From: Bacillota bacterium
Lineage (GTDB): Bacteria; Bacillota_I; Bacilli_A; RF39; UBA660
Assembly (NCBI GenBank): GCA_003149915.1
Contig: QAMK01000033.1
Location: 51,773-115,772 of the forward strand
Direction: 5' to 3'
DNA length: 64,000 bases
The notes below the pieces were generated by a model. It made no database searches and was not told where the DNA came from. It worked only from the letters and a program-made list of their open reading frames with translations. The position numbers were made by a program, and so were the translations under genes. This document shows positions 25,206 to 33,122 of this stretch, piece by piece (within the stretch, counting starts at the first letter, position 1; each line of letters opens with the position of its first letter).

Positions 25206-25280
25206 ACTTGCTGCTCATTTGAAAACAAAACTTGCTGGTTATTTGAAAATAATAACCGTTTTACGACTGGTTCAAATGAG
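25206..25280. repeat. 24-nt tandem duplication inside a branched inverted repeat
   Basis: Units 25206-25229 and 25230-25253 share ACTTGCTG and ATTTGAAAA blocks. The outer arms CTCATTTGAA (25214-25223) and TTCAAATGAG (25271-25280) pair perfectly, and an inner hairpin GGTTATT/AATAACC lies at 25237-25257. It falls in the leader or promoter region of the 24325-25167 gene. Confidence 0.7.
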
Positions 25281-25283
25281 AGT

Positions 25284-25314
25284 CCAAAATGAAAAGACTT
25301 TTGGTAAAAAGTCT
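25284..25314 (-). terminator. Terminator after the pyk operon
   Basis: Stem AGACTTTT/AAAAGTCT with loop ggta and a T-rich tail, 9 bases beyond the 25323-26321 stop. Confidence 0.8.
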
Positions 25315-25322
25315 TCCCTATT

Positions 25323-26321
25323 TTACTTTGTTAAATGAGTGATGTAAGCCTCTTCAAATGCTAAGGCTTGCTCTTTCGTTACCGGCTTCAATTCTTGTCC
25401 ATTTTGGAAATAAGCCGTCAGTTTTTCATCTAATATCTCTTCTTGTAAATTACTTCGATCTTCTAAATAATGAATGATATCGATTCCATCTGCCACAATA
25501 TGTCGCATGTATTCTTTGGCTAACTTTTTGGAGTTCGTCATGTACTTGGTTACAAATTGCATTTCTGGTCCTTTTTCCATCAGTGCCGTTGCATATTTAC
25601 CTTTGCCATCATCTAGGAACGAGATACCTAAATGGCGCATTACTTTTTTGGCAATGACTTCACAAATTTCACGATCTAGATAATCAAGAACCGTAACTTC
25701 GCCTGTACTACGCGTGTATTCCATCGTCGTAAACCCTTGATAATAATCTTCTTTTAAGGTTGTCTTTCCAGTAAAGAATAAGCGGTCTCCAATCGTAACG
25801 GGATCCGTGTATGTCGTACCGTTTACTTCTAGTACGCTCAAATTCTTATGAGGAATAATTGTCGTTCCCATATAGCTTGCTAGTTGAGTATAAAACTCTT
25901 TTGTTACAGCGACCGAATTTGAGAAATCGATACCACCAATTTTTTCTAGTTTTCCAGATAGTAAAATTTCTTTTTCTTCTAATATTGCAATTATGCTTTC
26001 GTAACGATTATCCGCACCTTGATAGACAATATTTACAGATGCCGGACGAATTTTTTTATAATCTAGACTCGTTACGGATACGCCGTTTACTTGAATCGAA
26101 TCATCCTCTCCTGGTACGAAGTCCTTTAAGCGAATCGTCTTTATTTCCGATAGTTTTGCTAATGTGTACCTGGCGCTTACCATGCCATCTGTTAAATGTT
26201 CAATGGCAATGGCATAATCGATTGCTTGGTCAATGAAATCGATGCTCGGTTCTACTGATGGATTCCAGTGACTATTGGGTCCTAAAAAGTGTTCAAACTC
26301 CTTACGCAATTCTTCCTTCAT
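25323..26321 (-). CDS. Hypothetical protein, 332 aa, coupled to pyk
   Basis: The ATG follows directly after the pyruvate kinase stop codon, so the two are translationally coupled. The N-terminal third is helical (FLGPNSHWNPSVEPSIDF). The middle is beta-rich with a VNGVSVTSLDYKKI segment, and a charged helical part (about 225-310) contains EYMRHIVADGIDIIHYLED. There is no signal peptide and no recognised motif. It is the last gene of the operon, and the hairpin at 25284-25314 ends it. Confidence 0.65.
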   Translation of the reverse strand: MKEELRKEFEHFLGPNSHWNPSVEPSIDFIDQAIDYAIAIEHLTDGMVSARYTLAKLSEIKTIRLKDFVPGEDDSIQVNGVSVTSLDYKKIRPASVNIVYQGADNRYESIIAILEEKEILLSGKLEKIGGIDFSNSVAVTKEFYTQLASYMGTTIIPHKNLSVLEVNGTTYTDPVTIGDRLFFTGKTTLKEDYYQGFTTMEYTRSTGEVTVLDYLDREICEVIAKKVMRHLGISFLDDGKGKYATALMEKGPEMQFVTKYMTNSKKLAKEYMRHIVADGIDIIHYLEDRSNLQEEILDEKLTAYFQNGQELKPVTKEQALAFEEAYITHLTK

Positions 26322-27731
26322 CTATAATTCCTCTACTTTCATAAAGTTGGTGTATCCGGCTGTCGCTGGAAATCCTCCTGTAATAATTACTAAATCTTTT
26401 TCTTTTAGAGATAGTTCTTTGGTAATCACTTTTTTACATCCAATTACGATTTCATCGGTCGTTAAGAAATGTTTGGTTTTCGTCGGATAAATTCCATAAT
26501 GAAGAGTCAAAGAACTGACTGTCTCTCCATCTGGAGAGGTTGCTACTACAGGCACGGGTGGTCTAAACATACTCATTTTTTTAGCAGTATAACCAGTATT
26601 CGTAGCAAGAATGATTCCTTTGATATTTAAGTGATTTGCCATATCTACGACTGAGTATGCGATGGAAGATGTGACATCTTGTAAATCTGTCACGTTCATA
26701 TCGCGCAATATTTTTCCGTAATCTAGTTCTTCTTCGGCTACTTCGATGATATTTGTCATCATCTGTACGGACTCTACAGGATGATTTCCAAGAGAGGTTT
26801 CCTTATTTAAACAGACAGCATCGACACTATCCATAACGGCATTGTAAATATCGCTAATTTCAGCCCGAGTTGGAATGATACTCACCATCATGGAAGTTAA
26901 CATCTCGGTAGAAACAATGGCTAGTTTATTTGCTAGATGTGCTTTTTTTACAATCTGTTTTTGAATTCCTGGAAGACGTTCCAAAGACACTTCGATGCCT
27001 AAATCTCCTCTTGCAATCATAATTCCATCACAAAGATTAATAATTGCATCGATATCTTCTAATGACTGTTTATTTTCAATTTTTGCAATCAATTGGATGT
27101 GCTCGTCATCTTCTTCGATTAAAGCATCGGTAATATCTAATATATCCTCGTGACTACGAACGAAAGATAATGCTACAAAATCGACACCTAAACGATGGGC
27201 AAAAGCGATATCATCACGATCTTTTTGACTCACATATGGAGCAGATAGATGGATGGTTGGAATATGAACAATCTCTTTGTTCGTCAATTCACCGCCCTTG
27301 ACTACTTTGCAAATTAACGTTTCCGTCATCTTTGCTGCCACCTCTAATTCGGCGGTGGCATCTCCAAATAATAAATGCGTTCCTTCACGTACGTCTTTTA
27401 ATAAATTTGAATATAAAATGGAGAATCCTTCTTTCGTTCCAACACGCGGTTTATTATAAATTTCTATTTCACTACCTTCTTTTAAAGTGATATGTCCATT
27501 ATCAAGTGTTCCGACGCGCAATGTAGGGCCACTGTTTTCCATCATAATTCCACAGACAAGTCCTAATTTGGATGCAATGTCACGAACTTTTGCAATCATT
27601 TTTTCACAGTAGTCGTAGCTTAACGAACCTAAATCGAATCTTGCCACATTCATGCCATTTTGCAACATCTGTTTGATTTCTTCATCGGTTTGATGAAGGC
27701 CAATCGAGCATACAATTTTTGTCTTTTTCAT
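26322..27731 (-). CDS. pyk: Pyruvate kinase homologue with altered active-site motifs
   Basis: The 469-aa product aligns along the whole pyruvate kinase fold: TKIVCSIG start, ALSFVRSHEDI, IAKIENKQ (catalytic Lys), IMIARGDLGIEV, STEMLTSM and PTRAEISD, and a C-terminal GYTAKKMSMFRPPVPVVA domain. Two normally conserved motifs are changed. NVARLNFSHG is NVARFDLGS here (29-36), and LDTKGPEIR is MENSGPTLR (64-72). These residues bind K+ and ADP/ATP in typical enzymes. It may be a K+-independent or altered-specificity enzyme, or one of two paralogues. The start at 27731 follows GAGGAAG; the longer frame is rejected. Confidence 0.85.
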   Translation of the reverse strand: MKKTKIVCSIGLHQTDEEIKQMLQNGMNVARFDLGSLSYDYCEKMIAKVRDIASKLGLVCGIMMENSGPTLRVGTLDNGHITLKEGSEIEIYNKPRVGTKEGFSILYSNLLKDVREGTHLLFGDATAELEVAAKMTETLICKVVKGGELTNKEIVHIPTIHLSAPYVSQKDRDDIAFAHRLGVDFVALSFVRSHEDILDITDALIEEDDEHIQLIAKIENKQSLEDIDAIINLCDGIMIARGDLGIEVSLERLPGIQKQIVKKAHLANKLAIVSTEMLTSMMVSIIPTRAEISDIYNAVMDSVDAVCLNKETSLGNHPVESVQMMTNIIEVAEEELDYGKILRDMNVTDLQDVTSSIAYSVVDMANHLNIKGIILATNTGYTAKKMSMFRPPVPVVATSPDGETVSSLTLHYGIYPTKTKHFLTTDEIVIGCKKVITKELSLKEKDLVIITGGFPATAGYTNFMKVEEL

Positions 27732-27750
27732 ACTTGCTTCCTCCAATCGA

Positions 27751-27767
27751 TTCTACATTCATTATAC
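27751..27767 (-). promoter_or_regulatory. pyk -10 region with shared 17-nt element
   Basis: GTATAATGAATGTAGAA with TATAAT at 27761-27766. The preceding inverted repeat AGAAAT-TTC-ATTTCT (about 27772-27786) lies where a repressor could sit. The -35 is weak. Confidence 0.55.
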
Positions 27768-27827
27768 TATAGAAATTTCATTTCTAATGAAAAAAAGTCT
27801 TTTTTTGAAAGACTTTTATACAGGACT

Positions 27828-30776
27828 TTACGAAATTGGTTCGATTTTACGAACAATAATTTGATATTGGTCGAGACGTTTTTCGACGTTTCCTATTATT
27901 TTTAAAATCATTCCCTTTTGGATATCTGGGTAAATAGCAAATACCTTTGGGAATAAAGTGAACTCCATCGAACCGGATTCATCGCTTCCAGTTAGGAACA
28001 TCATCGCGTCTCCTTTTTTGGTCGTAATCTGTTTCGTATTATCGACAAGAACAATTGTCGTTACGATCTTATTAAAGTAATTTGGCGTATCCGTTAGATG
28101 AATGGCATTTGGAGTTTGTTTTAAGTAAGATGTCGTCGGGTGATTATTTAAATAAATTCCAAACGTTTCTTTTTCTTTCACTAGTAAAACTTCTTTTGGA
28201 TACTCGGAAACGATTTCTAGTTCTGGTTTCATGATGAATTCTGGATTTAAGTCCTTGGCTAAATCGACGTAATTCATAATGGCATCTAGATTGTAATATA
28301 AGGTTGCCGTATTATAATGAAACGATTTGAAACATCCAGCATCGATCAATGTCTCCATGACTTTTCGTGTTAAGCTTCTAGAAGCCGTGCGAGAGGCAAA
28401 GTCAAAGATATCTTGAAATGGATGATCATTTCGGGCCTTTATGATTTCTTCACTAGTCACAATGCCGACATTATGAATGGCTGATAAGGGATAGCGGATG
28501 CCATCACTTTCTGGAATATAGCGAATTCCTGATAGATTAATATCGGGTGGTAAAATGGCCAAATGACGAGCTTTTGCTTCGTTGATGTACTCTCTCGTTT
28601 TGTTATCGTTACCAATGACACCGGAAAGTAGATTGGAATAGAAATACTTCGTGTAATGTGCTTTTAAATAAGCCATTTTAAAGGCGACTACCGAGTATGC
28701 GACAGAGTGTGATTTATTGAACCCGTAGTTTGCAAAACGTAAAATCAAATCGAAAATTTCTTTTGCTTTCGCCTCTTGATACCCGCGATGAATGGCACCG
28801 GATATAAACTTTGGTTCTTCTTTTTTTAAGACGTCCATCTTCTTTTTACTCATTGCTCTTCTTAAGACATCTGCTTCGCCAAATGAGTACCCAGCGACGA
28901 CGTTTGCAATCTGCATGATTTGTTCTTGGTAGATGATGATTCCGTTTGTGCTTTTCAAAATATTTTCCAAAGAAGGGTCGATGTACGTCACCGGTTCTTC
29001 TTTGTGTTTTCTTCTGATGTAGGAATCGATATTGACGGCAGGACCTGGTCTAAACAAAGCGATGGCGGCGACGATATCGTCGAATGAGTCTGCTTTTAAA
29101 TTTCGTAAGAAGTTTTTCATACCAGCGGACTCAAACTGGAAAATACCGGTCGTATCGGCCGTTTGAAAGATTCGAATCGTATCTTTGTCATCTAAAGGGA
29201 TATGGTTAAAATTGATTTTCTTACCCTCGTACGTTTCAATATCCTTTAAAATATTCATGATCGTCGTTAAGTTGGTAATTCCTAAAAAGTCCATTTTTAG
29301 AAGACCTAATTCTTCTAGGTAATTCATCGTGTATCCAGTTAGATACATATCGTCACTTTTGATTAATGGGACTAACTCATCCAGTTCTACTTGCGACATG
29401 ACGATTCCAGCCGCATGGGAAGAAGTATGACGTGGAAACCCTTCGATTCGCATCGCCACTTTTAACATTTTCTTTAACGAGTCATCTTGGTCTATCTTCT
29501 GTCTGAATCGCTCGTTTTTTTGATAAATTTCTTTTAATGACTCCTTACTCATGGCTGGAATTTCTTTACAGACAGAATCGACTTTGTAAAGTGGGATGTT
29601 AAATACACGAGAGACATCCCGAATGGCTTGCTTAGCGGCTAAAGTTCCGAAGGTTACGATGCCAGCGACTTTTTTATGACCGTATTTATCTTTTACGTAG
29701 TCGATAATTTGATCTCTGTAAACATCTGGAATATCGGTATCGATATCGGGCATCGTAATTCGTTCTGGGTTTAGGAATCGCTCAAATAGAAGGTCGTACT
29801 GTAACGGATCGATTTCGGTAATCCCTAGACAGTATGCGACTAGACTACCGGCAGCACTTCCTCTTCCTGGACCTACTAAGATGCCGTTTTGTTTGGCATA
29901 GCGAATAAAGTCGTACACCACCAAAAAGTAGTTTGCAAAACCCATTTTTTCAATGACAGACAATTCGTATTCCAACCGTTCTTTGTCTTTTTCTGTAACC
30001 GCACCACTTCTTCTTTTATAAATGCCTTTTTGACATAGCATTCGTAAGTATTCTGGGGCAGGTACACGGTCTTTCGTCTCATAAATGGGAAGAGATAATT
30101 CGTATTTTGGAAACTCTAAATTTATCATCGAAGTGATGACTTCAATATTTTTTAATCCTGTTTTTCCTGTATAATGATGCATCTCATTGGGAAGTTCTAA
30201 CGGAAGGGCGTGAATGTTGTAAGATGGATGATCGGCAATCGTCTTGCCATCACGAATACAGTATAAATACTCTAGTAACTCTCGTTCATTATCCTTTATA
30301 TAAAGACGTTTCGGAGCAAATACGACTTTATCCGTTAGAAGAAGTTCTTCTTTGGCCTCTTCCAAATCCTGATAAGCCAAATAGATATCCATTACTTTGT
30401 TAGATAACGTATTCCAAGTACGCATATTTGCAAATGGAATTAAAAAGATTAAGTTCTCTTGATATTTTAAAACGTCTTCCATTTGGATATCTCGTTCACA
30501 AAGAATACTAGATAACTTTAGTAACCCTTTATAACCGGCATAGTTTTTAGCATAAGCGATGATTTCGCCACCGTCTATCGTCATCGATAAACCGATGACC
30601 GGCTTGATGTTTTCTTTTTGACATGCCTTATAAAACTCCAAGCAAGCGAAGAGGTTCGGATCATTGATTCCTAACACCGTGATGCCGTTTTCTTTGGCAT
30701 AAGAAATTAAAGAATCGATGGAAATGAGACTCGATAGTAACGAATAGTTCGTTTCAATGTTTAAAATTTGATTCAT
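27828..30776 (-). CDS. dnaE: DNA polymerase III alpha subunit, DnaE type
   Basis: In PolC-containing bacteria DnaE extends primers on the lagging strand. The 982-aa protein has the polymerase core GPGRGSAAGSLVAYCLGIT, TMPDIDTDIPD (catalytic aspartates, about 365-375), FPRHTSSHAAGIVMS, FRPGPAVNIDSYIRRKH and an OB fold near the end (IVTTIVLVDNTKQITTKKG). It has no exonuclease. The N-terminal PHP domain begins ILNIETNYSLLSS and lacks the HxH metal motif of proofreading PHP domains, so it is likely structural. It has an AGAAGGTGG site and a TGATAAAAT extended -10 upstream near 30800. Confidence 0.95.
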   Translation of the reverse strand: MNQILNIETNYSLLSSLISIDSLISYAKENGITVLGINDPNLFACLEFYKACQKENIKPVIGLSMTIDGGEIIAYAKNYAGYKGLLKLSSILCERDIQMEDVLKYQENLIFLIPFANMRTWNTLSNKVMDIYLAYQDLEEAKEELLLTDKVVFAPKRLYIKDNERELLEYLYCIRDGKTIADHPSYNIHALPLELPNEMHHYTGKTGLKNIEVITSMINLEFPKYELSLPIYETKDRVPAPEYLRMLCQKGIYKRRSGAVTEKDKERLEYELSVIEKMGFANYFLVVYDFIRYAKQNGILVGPGRGSAAGSLVAYCLGITEIDPLQYDLLFERFLNPERITMPDIDTDIPDVYRDQIIDYVKDKYGHKKVAGIVTFGTLAAKQAIRDVSRVFNIPLYKVDSVCKEIPAMSKESLKEIYQKNERFRQKIDQDDSLKKMLKVAMRIEGFPRHTSSHAAGIVMSQVELDELVPLIKSDDMYLTGYTMNYLEELGLLKMDFLGITNLTTIMNILKDIETYEGKKINFNHIPLDDKDTIRIFQTADTTGIFQFESAGMKNFLRNLKADSFDDIVAAIALFRPGPAVNIDSYIRRKHKEEPVTYIDPSLENILKSTNGIIIYQEQIMQIANVVAGYSFGEADVLRRAMSKKKMDVLKKEEPKFISGAIHRGYQEAKAKEIFDLILRFANYGFNKSHSVAYSVVAFKMAYLKAHYTKYFYSNLLSGVIGNDNKTREYINEAKARHLAILPPDINLSGIRYIPESDGIRYPLSAIHNVGIVTSEEIIKARNDHPFQDIFDFASRTASRSLTRKVMETLIDAGCFKSFHYNTATLYYNLDAIMNYVDLAKDLNPEFIMKPELEIVSEYPKEVLLVKEKETFGIYLNNHPTTSYLKQTPNAIHLTDTPNYFNKIVTTIVLVDNTKQITTKKGDAMMFLTGSDESGSMEFTLFPKVFAIYPDIQKGMILKIIGNVEKRLDQYQIIVRKIEPIS

Positions 30777-30889
30777 ATTCCACCTTCTTTCTATTCATAT
30801 TTTATCATACTTGCTATCTTTTTAATCATATTTTTGGTTTGAATCCCCTGTTTTTTCGTTTCAAATAAGCGGGTTCCCTTTGATTTTGT

Positions 30890-30918
30890 TTGACTTCTTC
30901 CCAATATTATGGTAAAGT
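30890..30918 (+). promoter_or_regulatory. Promoter of rpmB
   Basis: TTGACT at 30890-30895, 17-bp spacer, TAAAGT at 30913-30918. Confidence 0.75.
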
Positions 30919-30962
30919 TATAGACGCAAGTAATTTTTAGTAGAAAAAAAGGAGGAATTAAC

Positions 30963-31142
30963 ATGGCAGTAAACGTTTCAGAAAGAAAGCCATCTTTTGG
31001 AAATAGACGTTCTCATTCTTTACGTGCTACACGTCACAAACAAAAATTAAATTTACAAACTGTGAGATTAGAAGATGGTAGTAAAGTTAGAATGACTACA
31101 AAGGAAATTAAAACTCAAAGAAAAAACGTAAAAGCTGCTTAA
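30963..31142 (+). CDS. rpmB: 50S ribosomal protein L28
   Basis: The 59-aa product starts MAVNVSERKPSFGNRRSHSL and continues NLQTVRLEDGSKVRM, which fits L28 (GN-RSHA and NLQ-VR signatures). The cysteine zinc motif of some L28 proteins is absent. AAAGGAGG lies 7 bases before the ATG, with a promoter at 30890-30918 and a terminator right at the stop. It is divergent from dnaE and one of three plus-strand genes. Confidence 0.92.
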   Translation: MAVNVSERKPSFGNRRSHSLRATRHKQKLNLQTVRLEDGSKVRMTTKEIKTQRKNVKAA

Positions 31143-31155
31143 TTGCAGTTTTTTT
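31131..31155 (+). terminator. Terminator after rpmB
   Basis: Stem AAAGCTGC/GCAGTTTT around the stop codon, then a T run. Confidence 0.75.
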
Positions 31156-31164
31156 GTGGCATTT

Positions 31165-31193
31165 TTGATTCACCTGTGATACGATTTTATTAT
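31165..31193 (+). promoter_or_regulatory. Promoter of the 31207-31617 gene
   Basis: TTGATT at 31165-31170, 17-bp spacer, TATTAT at 31188-31193. Confidence 0.7.
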
Positions 31194-31206
31194 CATGAGG
31201 TGGATT

Positions 31207-31617
31207 ATGAAGAGTAAGATTTTTTCTAGTAGTATCATTTCTTATCTTATCTGGTATTTCGTAGGAATCATTACCGTATTGTTAATCTCTACTATAGTCC
31301 CACTGATTCCTTTTTTTGTAACAAATATTTTTTTGTTTATACCAGTCGATTTAATCCTTCTTTGGGAACTCGTGCGAGTTCCTGTTGAGAAAAAACAAGA
31401 TGCATTGTTTATGAAATACAAGAACGCTTTTATCCTTTGGTCTTCTCTTTTATACGTACTCGTATATTTCGTTCTCGATTTGGACCATTTGCATTTGATT
31501 TTAGATATCATCGCTCATATCATTTTAGCAATCGTTATCATCAGGCCAAAGTTTGCAGTGATAGAAAGTACCATTCAAAAAAACATTCAAGAGTATTTTA
31601 ATGAAAGTAAAAAATAG
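31207..31617 (+). CDS. Small multi-pass membrane protein, 136 aa
   Basis: Four hydrophobic segments are visible (about 10-31, 35-52, 74-90 and 95-115) with short basic loops and a charged C-terminus. The start is placed at 31207 because GAGGTGG lies just before it and the promoter ends at 31193; an in-frame ATG at 31195 would be at the transcript start. No family is recognised. It converges on rpe. Confidence 0.68.
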   Translation: MKSKIFSSSIISYLIWYFVGIITVLLISTIVPLIPFFVTNIFLFIPVDLILLWELVRVPVEKKQDALFMKYKNAFILWSSLLYVLVYFVLDLDHLHLILDIIAHIILAIVIIRPKFAVIESTIQKNIQEYFNESKK

Positions 31618-31637
31618 TATGGTGTTCATACTATTTT
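31610..31637. terminator. Bidirectional terminator between the membrane gene and rpe
   Basis: 11-bp stem AAAATAGTATG/CATACTATTTT with a 5-nt loop and A/T runs on both sides; it overlaps the plus-strand stop and ends just before the rpe stop. Confidence 0.85.
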
Positions 31638-31638
31638 T

Positions 31639-32271
31639 TTATCGTAACTTCGTAATGGCTTCTTGGTAATTATCACTATTTAAAACATAGCTACCACTCA
31701 CTAAAATATCGGCATCCCTCACATCATCTTTCGTTTCCGGATTGATACCTCCGTCAACTTCTAATAAGACAGGAATGTGTTCCCGTTCAATTTTTTCGCG
31801 TAATTTATGAAGTCTTGCCGTCGTATCTTTTAAGAAATCTTGACCGCCTTTACCTGGTTCGACACTCATGACTAGTACTAGTTCAATATCGTCGATATAT
31901 GGATAAATCATCTCGACATCCGTTCCTGGTTTAATAGCGATTCCCGCTTTGATTCCATAACTGTGGATGAGATCAATTAACTTTTTGGTATCACTCGTTG
32001 CTTCTAGATGAAACGTGATGAACTCTGTATTGAGTAACGCATAATTTTTGATTTCTTTTTTAACATCCTTTACCATCAGGTGAACATCTAGTCGTTTCGA
32101 TGTGTATTTGTATATATTTTTCATGTCTTTAAAACGAAGTGTCTTTTCTTTTACAAATTTTCCATCCATAACGTCAACGTGAATGTAATCGGTATCGGTC
32201 ACATTCAGTTTCATCAAGTCAGATGGAATTTTTTTACTACTCAAAAATGAGATGGAAGTTTTTTTCACCAT
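31639..32271 (-). CDS. rpe: Ribulose-phosphate 3-epimerase
   Basis: A TIM-barrel enzyme of the pentose phosphate pathway that interconverts ribulose 5-phosphate and xylulose 5-phosphate. Motifs are IHVDVMDGKFV, LDVHLMV, MSVEPGKGGQDF and LLEVDGGINPET, with the metal ligands His, Asp and His present. At 210 aa it is of normal length. It overlaps the rsgA 3' end by 7 bases. The rpe-rsgA pairing and the upstream kinase-phosphatase pair match the order seen in many Bacillota. Confidence 0.94.
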   Translation of the reverse strand: MVKKTSISFLSSKKIPSDLMKLNVTDTDYIHVDVMDGKFVKEKTLRFKDMKNIYKYTSKRLDVHLMVKDVKKEIKNYALLNTEFITFHLEATSDTKKLIDLIHSYGIKAGIAIKPGTDVEMIYPYIDDIELVLVMSVEPGKGGQDFLKDTTARLHKLREKIEREHIPVLLEVDGGINPETKDDVRDADILVSGSYVLNSDNYQEAITKLR

Positions 32272-33113
32272 TTTCGCCTCCTTTTATCCGGACTCATGAC
32301 GAGACGTCTGTAACTATCGTAACGACTTTTTAAAATTGTTCCCTTTTCTACTTCCTTTTTGATTTGGCATTCTGGTTCGTTCGTATGACTACAGTCTCTA
32401 AAAGGACACGGATAGTTTTTGAATTCAATCATCGCACTGGCAATCTCCAAGGGTTCATACTCCGTAAACTCCAAAGCAGAAAAACCTGGTGTATCTAATA
32501 CTTTACCACCGAATAAGTTCCATAGTTCGATGTGTCTCGTCGTATGTCTACCACGACCTAAACTTTCGGATACTTCACCAGTTTCTAAATTTAGATTCTC
32601 GTCTAGCTGATTTAATAATCTGCTTTTACCTGCTCCCGTTTGACCAGTGAATACGGTCGTTTTGTCCTGAAACAGTTTTTTAATTTCTTCTAGTTGCGTA
32701 TTTTCTAGCACCGTGTATCCGATCTCTTTATAATACTTCATCGTCTCTCTTACTTTTTCTTTTACTTCATCGCTTACTAAATCTAGTTTTGTCAATATGA
32801 TGACCGGTGTAATGTGATTTAGTTCTAGTTGGACGATTAACTTATCCAGTAAGAACGGATCGAAGTCTGGTGTCTTTAAACTCGTTATGATAAATCCTTG
32901 ATCGATGTTTGCAACCGGTGGACGTTTGATTTCGTTTTTCCGTTTTAACACTTCTGTAATTTGTTTTTTCTCTTCATCAAAAAGAACAAAGTCACCCACG
33001 TATGGATTAACTTTGTTTTTGCGGAAAATTCCTCGGCATGTGCAAGGAATCGTTTCATTTTCTGTACTTACAAAGTGAATGTCACTTAAAATCTTTACAA
33101 TTTGACCTTTCAT
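32265..33113 (-). CDS. rsgA: Ribosome biogenesis GTPase RsgA
   Basis: A circularly permuted GTPase that matures the 30S subunit. The order is an N-terminal OB fold, G4 TKLD, G1 FTGQTGAGKSRLLN, G3 DTPGF, and a C-terminal zinc knuckle CPFRDCSHTNEPEC. The 282-aa length is normal. It lies 9 bases after the PASTA kinase gene, and the end overlaps rpe. Confidence 0.95.
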   Translation of the reverse strand: MKGQIVKILSDIHFVSTENETIPCTCRGIFRKNKVNPYVGDFVLFDEEKKQITEVLKRKNEIKRPPVANIDQGFIITSLKTPDFDPFLLDKLIVQLELNHITPVIILTKLDLVSDEVKEKVRETMKYYKEIGYTVLENTQLEEIKKLFQDKTTVFTGQTGAGKSRLLNQLDENLNLETGEVSESLGRGRHTTRHIELWNLFGGKVLDTPGFSALEFTEYEPLEIASAMIEFKNYPCPFRDCSHTNEPECQIKKEVEKGTILKSRYDSYRRLVMSPDKRRRKW

Positions 33114-33122
33114 AAACTCCCC

